64,000 bases of DNA from Verrucomicrobiales bacterium (GTDB lineage: Bacteria; Verrucomicrobiota; Verrucomicrobiia; Limisphaerales; UBA9464): contig JAIYBC010000063.1 in assembly GCA_027488845.1 (NCBI GenBank), forward strand, positions 62,001 through 126,000, given 5' to 3'. The notes beneath the pieces are model-generated. The model saw only the letters and a list, made by a program, of their open reading frames with translations. It made no database searches and had not been told where the DNA came from. Numbering within the stretch: position 1 is the stretch's first letter; each line of letters begins with the position of its first letter. Positions 26,864 through 36,900 of this stretch are shown one piece after another. The position numbers and the translations under genes were made by a program.

Positions 26864-26898
26864 AAAAAGCGTTGGAACCTATTGGTTTCCAACGCTTT
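26864..26898 (-). terminator. Rho-independent terminator for the glnB-nucleoid protein transcript
   Basis: Read on the minus strand the sequence is AAAGCGTTGGAAACCAATAGGTTCCAACGCTTTTTAAG. It forms a stem of about 12 base pairs (AAAGCGTTGGAA with TTCCAACGCTTT), extended by CC/GG with one bulge, and is followed by a T-run. It lies after the Ala/Lys/Pro-repeat gene and before the dnaA promoter, as expected for the end of that transcript. Confidence 0.7.
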
Positions 26899-27026
26899 AC
26901 TTAGATCTAGCTTCGCAGCCTTTTGAGACGATTTCACCGTGGTGGGCACCCAACTGCACTTGTGACGGCCGAGGCTTCTAAGAGAAAGCGGCGGCCGCCG
27001 CGAGGAGAAGTTTCGGGGTGTTGCCC

Positions 27027-27046
27027 CCACGTTGTTCACAACGTGG
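27027..27046. repeat. Perfect inverted repeat downstream of the nucleoid-type gene
   Basis: CCACGTTGT-TC-ACAACGTGG is a perfect 9-base inverted repeat about 20 bases past the stop of the Ala/Lys/Pro-rich gene. It contains the DnaA-box-like TTGTTCACA. It could be a protein-binding site or an mRNA-stabilising hairpin; there is no T-run. Confidence 0.4.
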
Positions 27047-27064
27047 AAAACCGCCCGGAAAAGA

Positions 27065-27274
27065 CTACTTCTTTTTGGCCGGAGCCTTCTTGGCAGGCGC
27101 CTTCTTGGCCGGAGCCTTGGGGGCGGCGGCCTTCTTGGCGGGGGCCTTCGGGGCGGCGGCCTTCTTCGCCGGAGCCTTCGGGGCGGCGGCGGCCTTCTTG
27201 GCCGGGGCCTTCGGGGCGACGGCCTTCTTGGCGGGGGCCTTCTTGGCGGCTTGCTGCTTTTCGGTTGCGGGCAT
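27065..27274 (-). CDS. Ala/Lys/Pro-repeat, histone H1-like nucleoid protein
   Basis: This 69-residue protein consists almost entirely of repeats of the form APKAPAKKA (MPATEKQQAAKKAPAKKAVAPKAPAKKAA...PAKKK). Such proteins resemble the tail of eukaryotic histone H1, chlamydial Hc1/Hc2 and the AlgP C-terminus, and bind DNA by charge rather than by a folded domain. The ATG at 27274 was chosen because AGGAG lies 9 bases before it; the track's 82-aa start has no such site. It lies 45 bases downstream of glnB on the same strand and shares its terminator. The DNA repeat (GCCTTCTTGGC units) makes slippage and length variation likely. The role in chromosome packing is inferred from composition. Confidence 0.75.
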   Translation of the reverse strand: MPATEKQQAAKKAPAKKAVAPKAPAKKAAAAPKAPAKKAAAPKAPAKKAAAPKAPAKKAPAKKAPAKKK

Positions 27275-27319
27275 GGATTTGTACTCCTGTTGGTTTGTTG
27301 GTTCTCTCTGCACTTCGCG

Positions 27320-27694
<375 letters not shown>

Positions 27695-27786
27695 TTATCC
27701 GCGCAACCAGAAGCTGACAATCCGATTTCACAAAAACGTGCGCGGACTTCCAGCCCGTCGGCACAGGTGTCAGGGTCGCCTCCACC

Positions 27787-28959
27787 GTGCGCGAACGATG
27801 GCAGAAGTACACCGAGGAGGCCGAGACCTATCTCCTCGCCGTGATCCTCGACGGCCTTCCCGGCCGCAAGGCCGACGTCATCCGGACCCTCCTGGCGGGT
27901 CTTTCACACGTCTTCGCCGGCATCGTGAAGCTGCGCCGGCTCCTCTACACCCTCCGCATCCTCCGCGACTCCACGCTCGGCGTGCAGGTGATCGCCGTCG
28001 GCAACCTCACCGTCGGCGGCACCGGCAAGACGCCGGTCGTCGAGAAGTTCGCCCGGGCCCTGCAGGACGCCGGACGGAAGGTCGCCATCCTCTCCCGCGG
28101 CTACCGCTCCCGACCCAAGCCCGTCGGCGAACGCCTGCTCGACAAGCTCCTGCTCCGCGAGGACACCACGCCCCCACGCATCGTCTCCGACGGCCACTCG
28201 CTGCTCCTCGACTCCGAGACCGCCGGCGACGAACCGTACATGCTCGCGTCCAACCTGAGGGACGTCGTCGTCCTCGTGGACAAGGACCGGGTCAAGGCGG
28301 GCCGCTATGCGGTGGAACACTTCGGCTGCGACACGTTGCTCCTCGACGATGGCTTCCAGTATTGGCGCCTTGCGGGACGCCGTACCGACGTCGTGCTCGT
28401 CGACTGCCAGCTGCCGTTCGGCAACGAGTACCTCCTTCCCCGGGGCACCCTGCGGGAGCCCCCGTCCCATCTCGCCCGGGCCAGCGTCATCTTCCTCACC
28501 AAGAGCGACGGCCGGACCGCCGCCCTCCGGGAACGGATCCACCAGCTCAATCCCCGGGCCGACATCATCGAGTGCCTGCACCATCCCCTGTATTTCGAGG
28601 ATGTCTTCACCGGCGAACGCCACGGCCTCGACCTGCTCCGGGGACGGAAGGTCGCAAGCCTCACCGGCATCGCGCAGCCGGAGTCCTTCGAGTCCAAGCT
28701 GGCCGAACTCGGCGCCGAAATCGTCCTCGCCCGGCGATTCGCCGACCACCACCGCTTCACCCAGCAGGAGGTGCTCGACGCCGTGAACCGCGGCAAGAAG
28801 CGGCGTGCCGACATGTTGCTCACCACCCAGAAGGACGCCGTGCGCTTCCCCAAACTCGATCGCCGCGACCTCCCGGTCTACTTCATGCGCGTCGAGATCA
28901 AGATCCTCGCCGGCGCCGAGGGATTCGACGAGGCGGTCCGACGCATCTGCTTCCGTTGA
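27787..28959 (+). CDS. lpxK: Tetraacyldisaccharide 4'-kinase (lipid A synthesis)
   Basis: This 390-residue protein starts at a GTG. LpxK features are an N-terminal amphipathic region, the P-loop [16 protein letters not shown] at about residues 68-83 and [17 protein letters not shown]-like DEPYMLA, the [12 protein letters not shown] aspartate motif and the late [11 protein letters not shown] motif complete the set. It phosphorylates the 4' position of the lipid A disaccharide precursor at the inner membrane. This implies the organism makes lipopolysaccharide. Its presence shows a true outer membrane, in line with the TonB receptor. It is transcribed alone, divergent from glnB and convergent with the propeller gene. 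It is somewhat longer than the E. coli enzyme. Confidence 0.95.
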   Translation: MRERWQKYTEEAETYLLAVILDGLPGRKADVIRTLLAGLSHVFAGIVKLRRLLYTLRILRDSTLGVQVIAVGNLTVGGTGKTPVVEKFARALQDAGRKVAILSRGYRSRPKPVGERLLDKLLLREDTTPPRIVSDGHSLLLDSETAGDEPYMLASNLRDVVVLVDKDRVKAGRYAVEHFGCDTLLLDDGFQYWRLAGRRTDVVLVDCQLPFGNEYLLPRGTLREPPSHLARASVIFLTKSDGRTAALRERIHQLNPRADIIECLHHPLYFEDVFTGERHGLDLLRGRKVASLTGIAQPESFESKLAELGAEIVLARRFADHHRFTQQEVLDAVNRGKKRRADMLLTTQKDAVRFPKLDRRDLPVYFMRVEIKILAGAEGFDEAVRRICFR

Positions 28960-29304
28960 TCCTCCGCCAGAAGGACGGCGACCCTCGGATCCACGGCGAA
29001 CGGGCATCGGCAACGGTTCGCGAACGTTATCGCCCGGAGGTAACCGGCCATTTCGACATTGCCGGCACCGGGAAGCGAATCTAGAAACCTCCCGGTCGCC
29101 GGTGAAAACCGGGGATTGGGCGGACACCGGAGAACCAACATTCGTCCGTCCGTTCCGGGCCGGGTGCGCTTATTTCAGCAGGGTTCTCCACCCTCGCCTC
29201 CTTGGCGTGTCCGACCCGGGGCCCCTTTCGCGGGTGCGGCTTCACCGGAAGCCGCACCCGCACTTCCCATCCGTTGCGGGGGCTGCCCGACCGTAACCTC
29301 TCCG
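28960..29304. terminator. Convergent gap with 14-bp terminator-like hairpin
   Basis: The 345-base gap between the lpxK and propeller-gene stops contains GCGGGTGCGGCTTC-ACCG-GAAGCCGCACCCGC at 29230-29261, a perfect 14-base-pair stem with a 4-base loop. It lies 43 bases past the propeller gene's stop and is probably a bidirectional terminator, though no T-run follows. Nothing else is recognised in the gap. Confidence 0.6.
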
Positions 29305-31551
29305 TCACTGTTCCAACGTGCGCAGGAAGTTCCCGACCGAGGCGCCGTCCACCACCGACGAGACCGAAACCCGGGAACCGTCGGACGGAATCCGCCCGGT
29401 ACCCTCCGGTTTCCATTCCAGCAGGTTGGTCGAGCTCTGCACCGAGAACTCCTGTCCCGGGGCGCCATGGATCTCCAACTGCAGGCGTCCCTGCTCGACC
29501 GCCGCCCGTTCGACCGCCACCGGCCGGGGGCTGAACCGCAGCAGCCGGCTGGAGAACTTGAACTCGCCGACCCAGAGGCAGGAGCCGTCCCAGGCCAGGC
29601 TGCCCGGCATGAAGAGACTGGAACGGCCGATGTTGGGTCCGACGTCGGAGGTGTCGGCCGCACCCAGGATCAAGGACGCCCGGGCGCCGGCCAGCACCTC
29701 CTCCATCGAGTTCCATCCCAACACCCGGTTGTAGCTGGTGTCCGCCACCCAGAGCCGGGTGCCGTCGAGGAGCGCACCTTCCGGCAGGTTGAACCCGACG
29801 CCGGCCACGGAAACGGGCGGGACGTTGTCGCGGTTCAACAGGGTGACCACCGGCTGCGAGGCGTCGGTGATGCCCTCAAGCCGGTAGATGGCGACCGCGT
29901 GCGGCGGACCGCTGATCGGCACCGCCAGGTAGGTCCCGTCGCTGCTGATCCGGCCCGGTCGGCCGCTGAGGGCCAGCGTCGCCACGGGCACCGCATCGGT
30001 CGCCGGGATGCCCGACCAGACATGCACCTTCTGCTGACCGTAGTCGGCCACGGCGAGGTGACGTGCATCCAGGGCGATGCCGCGGATCTGGTCGAACACG
30101 ACGTTCCCGATCCGGCCCGCGATGACGCGGTCCGGCAGTTGGCCGTCCTTCGGCGCTTGGTTCCAGATCCAGATCCGACCCTGCCCGCCCATGACCAGCC
30201 GTCCGTCATGGTAGGCACCCGCCCAAGGGCTGATCCCCCGATAGACCAGGTCGGGATGGGCACCGCTGGTGTCGGGCCGCTTCTTCCACAGGTACAGGGA
30301 ACGGTCGAAGTCGGAACCCACCCAGAGCGACGTGCCGTCGGTGACCACCGCCGGATTCTGGATCAGGAACCCGGTGCGGAGGGTGTTGGTGTCCACATGC
30401 GGCGAGCCGATGGCGAAGTCGGGACGGGCATCCGCACGCGCCGGGACCGAGTTGAAGACGAGGACGCGGTTCAGGTTCTCGTCGACCGTGTAGAAGCGGC
30501 CGCCGGCCACCGCGAGCCCGATGCCGTCGCCGCCGAAGGGCAGGTTCAGGGAGAGCTTCGGCGCGTCGGTCGCGGAATCCGGGAAGCCGTCATGGACCTC
30601 CATGCGTCCTTCGCCGAGCAGGACCAGCGACCCGTCGACCGACCCTCCGCGCAACCGGGAACCCTGGCGGACGAAGTGGTGCGTGTCCGACGCGGATTCC
30701 GGCAGGCTGCGCCAGAAGTAGGTGGCATGGGTCCCGCCGGGTCCGGGTGCGACGGGCAACCGGCAGTTGTGGTCGTCGAGCGCGAGCGTCACGCCGTCAC
30801 AGGTCAGCGTCCTCGGGGTTCCGAAGGCCGGATCCCGCAGGATGAACGACGGCGCGGTGGTTCCGTCGGCGGGCCATTCCTTCCAGACCATCAGCGCCCC
30901 GCCCTGGGTCGCGCTCACCATGAGACGCCGGCCATCCGTCCAAAGGCCCCACGGCCAGGAAAGGGGCATGGTCCCGAAGGTCGAGAACTCGCGGATCCGG
31001 ATCTGGAAATCCGCCGCCTGGCCCGAGACGGTCGGCGGTCGGTTCCAGACCAGCACCCGGTCGTTGTCGGTGTCCGCCACCACCAGGCGTCCATCGGCGA
31101 TCGAGGCCGCCATCGGCCAGTTCATCTGGTCCAGGCCGGAGCCCGGATCGTTCTGCAGGAAGTCCCGTTGGCCGAGGACGAGGTCGGGCGGCGTGTTCGA
31201 GGCGGGGGGACTGTTCCAGACCAGCACGCGGTTGTTGTTCCGGTCGCAAAGCACCAGCCGGGTTCCATCGCTCGCCACGTGCGAGGGATGGTTGAACATC
31301 AACGGCCCTCCGGTGAGATTGAAGCCGTACCCCGACAGCATCAGGTCGGCGGACTGTCCCGTCCGGAAGCGGCCCGGGAAGCGGTTCGTCGCCTCGGGGT
31401 ACTGCGAGCCGGTCCGCTCGACGGACACCGTCTCGGTGGGAAGCATGGACTTGGGCGGTCGCCGGAAACCTGGGGTCGGCTCGGCCCGCGAGGGTGCCAG
31501 GCCGATCAACAGGACGAGGAGGAACGAGGATGCGGATGTCTTGGTTTTCAT
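29305..31551 (-). CDS. Secreted NHL/beta-propeller-like protein
   Basis: This 748-residue protein has a signal peptide (SASSFLLVLLIGLAPSRAEP). The body consists of repeated blade-like units with the phrases NNNRVLVWNSPPASNTPPDLVLGQRDF, NDRVLVWNRPPTVSGQAADF, NLNRVLVFNSVPARADARPDF and YNRVLGWNSMEEVLAGARASLILG, a pattern like NHL repeats. The last 100 residues (VERAAVEQGRLQLEIHGAPGQEFSVQSSTNLLEWKP) look like the beta-sandwich tail common in verrucomicrobial exported proteins. The start at 31551 (MKTKTSASS) gives a normal signal peptide; the track's 1045-aa version reads through the neighbouring regulator. The protein is probably exported and sequence-divergent, with unknown ligand. It is divergent from the two-component pair, which might regulate it. 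Confidence 0.75.
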   Translation of the reverse strand: MKTKTSASSFLLVLLIGLAPSRAEPTPGFRRPPKSMLPTETVSVERTGSQYPEATNRFPGRFRTGQSADLMLSGYGFNLTGGPLMFNHPSHVASDGTRLVLCDRNNNRVLVWNSPPASNTPPDLVLGQRDFLQNDPGSGLDQMNWPMAASIADGRLVVADTDNDRVLVWNRPPTVSGQAADFQIRIREFSTFGTMPLSWPWGLWTDGRRLMVSATQGGALMVWKEWPADGTTAPSFILRDPAFGTPRTLTCDGVTLALDDHNCRLPVAPGPGGTHATYFWRSLPESASDTHHFVRQGSRLRGGSVDGSLVLLGEGRMEVHDGFPDSATDAPKLSLNLPFGGDGIGLAVAGGRFYTVDENLNRVLVFNSVPARADARPDFAIGSPHVDTNTLRTGFLIQNPAVVTDGTSLWVGSDFDRSLYLWKKRPDTSGAHPDLVYRGISPWAGAYHDGRLVMGGQGRIWIWNQAPKDGQLPDRVIAGRIGNVVFDQIRGIALDARHLAVADYGQQKVHVWSGIPATDAVPVATLALSGRPGRISSDGTYLAVPISGPPHAVAIYRLEGITDASQPVVTLLNRDNVPPVSVAGVGFNLPEGALLDGTRLWVADTSYNRVLGWNSMEEVLAGARASLILGAADTSDVGPNIGRSSLFMPGSLAWDGSCLWVGEFKFSSRLLRFSPRPVAVERAAVEQGRLQLEIHGAPGQEFSVQSSTNLLEWKPEGTGRIPSDGSRVSVSSVVDGASVGNFLRTLEQ

Positions 31552-31698
31552 GTGTGATGGATCGGAATCGCGCAGGGCGATCCGGATCCGGGGAGACGCC
31601 GGGCTTGTTGGAATCCGGTCAAAGCGGCCCCGTCCGATTGTAAATCCGGGTAAAGGCAAGCGACCTGCGACGGAGCGGCGATCCACACTGGTCCAGCC

Positions 31699-32433
31699 AT
31701 GGAAGAAGGCGTTCAAGGTGGCGGCACACGGGTGCTGATGGTGGACGACGACGTGCGGCTGTGCCGTCTCACGGAGCGTTTCCTGGCACCGATGGGCTAT
31801 GAGGTCTTCTCGGTGCACACGGGGCCCGAAGGGCTCGACGCGGTCCTCACGGGCCAATGGCATGTGGTGCTGCTCGACGTGATGCTGCCGGGGCTGGACG
31901 GCTTCGAGCTGCTCCGCCGGATCCGGGCCCGAAGCGACGTCCCGGTGCTGATGCGTTCGGCACGGGGCGAATCCGACGACCGCATCGTCGGGCTGGAACT
32001 CGGCGCGGACGACTACCTGCCGAAGACCTTCACCCCCAGGGAACTGCTGGCGCGGATCCGGGCGGTGACGCGTCGTCGGGCCGGGGAGACGGTTTCGAGC
32101 GGGGCCGTCGTTCCCGACGAGGTGGTCGCAGGCGCCCTCCGCATCCACACGGGACTGCGCCGGGCGTGGTTCGAGGAACGGGAGCTGGAACTGACCGCGA
32201 CGGAATTCGACCTCCTGCTGGCTTTCGCCCGTTCCCGCGGACGCGTCCGCACGCGCGAGTCTCTGGTGGAGGAGATCCGGGATCGGTCCTTTGAGGCGTT
32301 CGACCGCTCGGTCGACGTCCATGTCTCCTCGCTTCGGAGGAAGCTGGGCGACGACGCACGGAACCCACGGTGGATCCGGACGGTGCGTTCCCTCGGCTAC
32401 CAGCTCGTCCGCACGCCCGGGGAGCCGCGATGA
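31699..32433 (+). CDS. OmpR-family response regulator
   Basis: This 244-residue protein has a receiver domain with the acidic pair in VLMVDDDVR, phospho-acceptor Asp60 in VVLLDVMLPG, Ser87 (LMRSARGE) in place of the commoner threonine, and Lys109 in YLPKTF. A winged-helix DNA-binding domain follows, with LTATEFDLLLAFARSRGRVRTRESLVEEI and FDRSVDVHVSSLRRKLGDD...IRTVRSLGYQLV. The closest type is CpxR/OmpR. It lies 10 bases before the histidine-kinase gene and forms a two-component pair with it. Target genes are unknown. The divergent propeller gene shares the 147-base upstream region and is a natural candidate. Confidence 0.93.
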   Translation: MEEGVQGGGTRVLMVDDDVRLCRLTERFLAPMGYEVFSVHTGPEGLDAVLTGQWHVVLLDVMLPGLDGFELLRRIRARSDVPVLMRSARGESDDRIVGLELGADDYLPKTFTPRELLARIRAVTRRRAGETVSSGAVVPDEVVAGALRIHTGLRRAWFEERELELTATEFDLLLAFARSRGRVRTRESLVEEIRDRSFEAFDRSVDVHVSSLRRKLGDDARNPRWIRTVRSLGYQLVRTPGEPR

Positions 32434-32443
32434 TCCCGGCACG

Positions 32444-33865
32444 ATGACCCTCTACCTGCGCACCTTCGGATGGGTGGTCTTCAACCTCGTCCTGCTGGTC
32501 CTGATCGGCTTCGGGGTCTTCTGGTTCCAGCGTCGACTGCCCCTCGACTCCCTGCTGGCCGATCCGGGAGGCCGGCAGCTGCAGACGCTGGCGGCCTCGG
32601 TGGCCGGATCGCTGGTCTCCACGCCGGCCGACCGCTGGCCGGCGACGTTGGAGGCCGCCGAGCGGACATGGAACGTCCAACTGACCCTGCTCCGTCCCGA
32701 TGGCAGCCGGGTGGCCGGTTCCCCGGCACCGATCCCGGAGGAACTGCGCATCGGCTTGGCCGATTCCCGGATCCGGGCCCCGGAGCCGGCACATCGTGGT
32801 CCCGACGGAATCCCCAGGCTCCCTCCGCCGCCTTGGGGACATTTCGCCGCCCCGCCGGCCGAGGACGGCGTGCTCTACGCGGCCGTGCGCATCCCGGTGC
32901 GGGAATCCGACGACGACTCGCCCCAACTCGCAGTGCTCGTCCGCATCGATCCGGTTCGGGGCGGAAGCCTGCTCTTCGACCTTCGCCCACTCCTGGTGGC
33001 CGCACTGGTCGTGGTGGCGGTCTCGGCGGCGGTGTGGTGGCCGTTCGCCCACCGGATCGTCACCGCGCTCGACCGGGTGATCGCGGTCACCGACCGCATC
33101 GCCACCGGCCGGCTCGACGCCCGCGTGCCGATCGGTCCAGGCGGCGAGATCGGCCGTCTGGGCCTGGCGGTCAACCAGATGGCCGAGCGTCTCGAGGGCA
33201 ACGCGGCCGCACAGCGACGGTTCCTCCGCGACGTGGCCCACGAGCTGTCTTCGCCGATCGCCCGGATGCAGATGGCCTTGGAGATCGAGGGCCCGGCACC
33301 CGGAACCGGGGGCTCCGCACTCGCCGCCGAAATCGCCACCGATGTCGCCGTCCTCCGCGAACGCGTCGAGGAACTCCTCGCCTACTCGCGGGCCACCGAA
33401 CCCGGTCTCGGACCACGGATGGAACCGCTCGACCTCGGCCCCCTCGTCCGCACGGCCGTCGCCCAGGAACTCGGGAGCCGCCTTCGGACCGACATCGAGG
33501 TGCCGTCCCCGACCCGCGTCCTGGGCGATCCCCAGCTGATCCTGCGGGCCATCGCAAACCTCCTGCGCAACAGCCTGCGCCATGGGGGTCCCGAGGCGAC
33601 GGTTCGGATCGTTGCGGATGCCGAAGGCGAATGGACGGAACTCCGCGTGGTCGACAACGGTCCCGGTGTGCCCGGCTGGGCCTTGGAACGGCTCGGGGAA
33701 CCGTTCTTCCGGGTCGATCCCAGCCGGGACCGGAAGACCGGCGGCTCCGGACTCGGGCTCTCCCTCGTGGTCTCGGCCATCACCGCGTGCGGCGGACAGG
33801 TGACGTTCCGCAACGCCGACCCCGGCGGATTCGAGGCGCGGATCCGTCTGCGCAGGGCGACCTGA
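32444..33865 (+). CDS. Sensor histidine kinase (EnvZ/CpxA type)
   Basis: This 473-residue inner-membrane kinase has a first membrane segment at about residues 8-28 (WVVFNLVLLVLIGFGVFWF). A periplasmic domain rich in Pro/Arg of roughly 150 residues follows, then a second membrane segment (LLVAALVVVAVSAAVWWPFA). After a HAMP linker comes the dimerisation helix with phospho-accepting His266 in FLRDVAHELSSPIARM. ATPase motifs are NLLRNSLRHGG (N box), VVDNGPGVPGWAL (G1) and GGSGLGLSLV (G2). The ATG at 32444 follows the regulator stop by 10 bases; the track's longer ORF overlaps the regulator. No sensory fold is recognised in the periplasmic part. Confidence 0.92.
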   Translation: MTLYLRTFGWVVFNLVLLVLIGFGVFWFQRRLPLDSLLADPGGRQLQTLAASVAGSLVSTPADRWPATLEAAERTWNVQLTLLRPDGSRVAGSPAPIPEELRIGLADSRIRAPEPAHRGPDGIPRLPPPPWGHFAAPPAEDGVLYAAVRIPVRESDDDSPQLAVLVRIDPVRGGSLLFDLRPLLVAALVVVAVSAAVWWPFAHRIVTALDRVIAVTDRIATGRLDARVPIGPGGEIGRLGLAVNQMAERLEGNAAAQRRFLRDVAHELSSPIARMQMALEIEGPAPGTGGSALAAEIATDVAVLRERVEELLAYSRATEPGLGPRMEPLDLGPLVRTAVAQELGSRLRTDIEVPSPTRVLGDPQLILRAIANLLRNSLRHGGPEATVRIVADAEGEWTELRVVDNGPGVPGWALERLGEPFFRVDPSRDRKTGGSGLGLSLVVSAITACGGQVTFRNADPGGFEARIRLRRAT

Positions 33866-33992
33866 ATCCCGGCTCCGACCGCGGCGGCCGAAAGGCGCGG
33901 ACCGCCAACCCACCCCGACTCACGCGGAAGGCCGCGGATGCCCTGGCGGAGTCGCGTGAAGTCCGCCTTCGTTCCCGCGGAACGGTTCCGGC

Positions 33993-36900
33993 TCACTCGT
34001 CGTCGCCGCCGCCACCCCGCTTCTCCCAACGCCGTTGGGCGCGCTCGGGCAGGCTGTTGTCCGACTTCACCTGCACCGCGTCCTCGCCGAACATCCCGAC
34101 CACCGCCTCCTCGAACGCCCGCGACGCCATCACCTGGTAGCGGTCGTTCGGCTCGATCCACACCGCCTCGCCACCCGGCAGCCGCAGGCACAGGTACACC
34201 GGCACGCCGCCCTTGTGGGCCTCCATCACCGACCGCAGTTCCTCGAGCCGCGATCCCTGGAGCTGTTCCGCCCGCATCCGGAGCTGGATCCGCTTGGTGA
34301 ACTTCCGCGGGGCGTCGTCGAGGCGGAGGATCTCCTGGGGGAACAGCTTGGGCTTGTCCTCGCCCGTGCTCACCTCCGCGGTCACCAGCAGGGGCTGGTT
34401 CGCCACGAAGAGGTCCACGTACTTCTCGTAGGACTCGTTCATGGCCAGGATCGTCGCCGTCCCGCTCATGTCCTCCAGCGTGACCATCGCGTAGGGCTTG
34501 CCGGTCTTCTTCGAGGACCCCTTCTGCACCGCCGTCACCAGGCCGCCGACGCGGGCCATGCTCCGCGTGGGAAGAGCCGCCAGCTGCTCGATGGTGTGGG
34601 TGGCGTGACGGGAAAGGAGCTTCTCGTAGGGCTCCAGCGGATGACCGCTCACGTAGAAGCCCACCAGCTCCTTCTCGTCCGCCAACCTCTGGGCGATCGG
34701 CCATTCCTCGAGGATCGCGACCTTCTCCGCCTTCTTCGGACCGGCGACCGCGGTCTCGAAGGCGTCGAAGAACGAGACCTGCCCGCGTGCTCGGTCCGCG
34801 GCGGCGGCGCTGGCCAGCCCCATCGCGTGCTCCACCTGCGAGAACACGGTGGCCCGGTTGACGCCGATCGAGTCGCAGGCCCCCGCCTTCACCAAAGCCT
34901 CCAAGCCCTTGCGGTTCACCGCCCGCAGGTCCACCCGGGCGCAGAGGTCCTCCAGGGACGTGAACCTCCCGCCCGAGGCCCGGGCGTCGAGGATCGACTG
35001 CACCGCCACCTCGCCCACGCCCTTGATCGCGGCGAGGCCGAAGCGGATGACCGTCCGGCCGGTGCCGTCCGACGACGTCGCCGGGGCGAAGTTCAGGCGG
35101 GATTCGTTGACGTCCGGTCCCAGGGTGCGGATGCCGAAGCCCTTCGCCTCGCCGATGTACTGGCTCAGCTTCGCGGTGTCCCCCTGGTCGTTGGTCATCA
35201 TCGCGCAGAGGAACTCCACGGGATGGTTGGCCTTCAGCCAGGCGGTCTGGTACGCGACGACCGCATACGCCGCCGCGTGCGACTTGTTGAAGCCGTAGCC
35301 GGCGAACTTCTCGAGCAGGTCGAACACCTCGTTCGCCTTGGGCGCGGCGATGCCGTTCGTCTCGGCGCAGCCCTTCACGAAGCTCTCCCGCTGCACCGCC
35401 ATCTCCTCGATCTTCTTCTTGCCCATCGCCCGCCGCAGCAGGTCCGCGCGGCCCAGCGTGTAGCCGCCCAGAATCTGCGCCGCCTGCATCACCTGCTCCT
35501 GGTAGATCAGGATGCCGTAGGTCTCGCGCGCGATCGGCTCCAGCAACGGGTGCGGATACTCGATCTCCTGCTCCCCGTGCCGGCGCTTGATGAAGTCCGG
35601 GATCAGGTCCATCGGGCCCGGCCGGTAGAGCGAGATCAACGCCGTGATGTGCTCCACCGAGGCGATCTTGAACTTCTTGCAGAGGTCCCGCATGCCGCCG
35701 GATTCCAGCTGGAAGACCCCGAGCGTCTGCGCGTTGTTCAACAGCTCGTAGGTCTTCGCGTCGTCCAAGGGCAGGTCGTCGATGACGATCTCCTTCCCCG
35801 TGGTCTGGCGGATCATCTCCACCGAGTTCCGGATCACCGTCAGGGTCTTCAACCCCAGGAAGTCCATCTTCAACAGGCCCAGGTCGCCGACCGGACCCAT
35901 CGCGTACTGCGTCACGATGCCGCCGTCGTCGTCCTGCTTCAGCGGCAGCAGGTTCACCAGCGGCTGCGCCCCGATCACCACGCCGGCCGCATGCACGCCC
36001 ACGCTCCGCGTCTGGTCCTCCAGCAGCAACGCCGTCTCCACCAGCTCCCGCGTCACCTCCTCGGTCTCGAAGGCCTGCTTGAACTCCGCGCTCTTCTCCA
36101 ACGCGTCCTTCAGCCCCCACTTCACGTCGGTGATCATCTTCGCCAGACGATCCGTCTCCCCGAACCCGAGCCCCATCACGCGGCCCACGTCCCGGATCAC
36201 CGACTTCGCCCCCATGGTGCCGAAGGTGATGATCTGCGCCACCGCCTCGCGCCCGTACTTCTGCCGCACGTACTCGATGACCTCCTGCCGCCGGTCGTCC
36301 GCGAAGTCGATGTCGATGTCGGGCGGGCTCACCCGCTCCGGATTCAGGAAGCGTTCGAAGAGCAGGCCGTAGCGCAGCGGATCGACGTTCGCGATCTCAA
36401 GCAGGTACGTGACCATCGAACCGGCCGCAGAACCACGCGCCACGCACGCGATGCCGTTGTCGCGGCCCCAGCGGACGAAGTCGCCGACGATGAGGAAGTA
36501 CGAGACGTAACCGGTCTTCTCGATGACCCCCAGCTCGAGGTCCAGCCGGGCCAACAGCTGGGCGATGGCCTCCTGGACCCGCGGATCGTCCGCCGGCACC
36601 GGTTCGGGCACCGCGGGGGGCACGACGGCCGGCGCGGGGGTCGGCGCCGGGGCTTCCGACGACGGATCCCCCGATTCCCCAGCAGGGACCGCGACGGGCA
36701 ACGGGGCCGGCGGAAAGAGGAAGGCCAGCCGACGCGTGTCACGGATGCCGTCCACCACGATCCGCGCCCCTTCCACATGGGCCTGGATCGCGTAGCGCCG
36801 CTCGAGGCCGTCGCAGAGCAGACGACGCAGATAACCCTCGCGGGTCCACGTCTCCGGCGGCTGGAACACCGGGTAGTGTTCGGCGCCCTTCCCGAACTTG

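Noticed and set aside
26697-27064. Replication origin at dnaA
   Set aside because: Only two near-consensus DnaA boxes and no clear AT-rich unwinding region; dnaA is often away from the origin in this phylum. Kept only as a low-interest finding.
27065-27280. Repeat tract of GCCTTCTTGGC units as a CRISPR-like or tandem non-coding repeat
   Set aside because: The units are in frame and encode KKAPAKK repeats behind a good ribosome-binding site, so it is a coding repeat.
28960-29304. Small gene or tRNA in the lpxK-propeller gap
   Set aside because: No cloverleaf or start site with a ribosome-binding sequence was found; the only clear element is the 14-base-pair hairpin.
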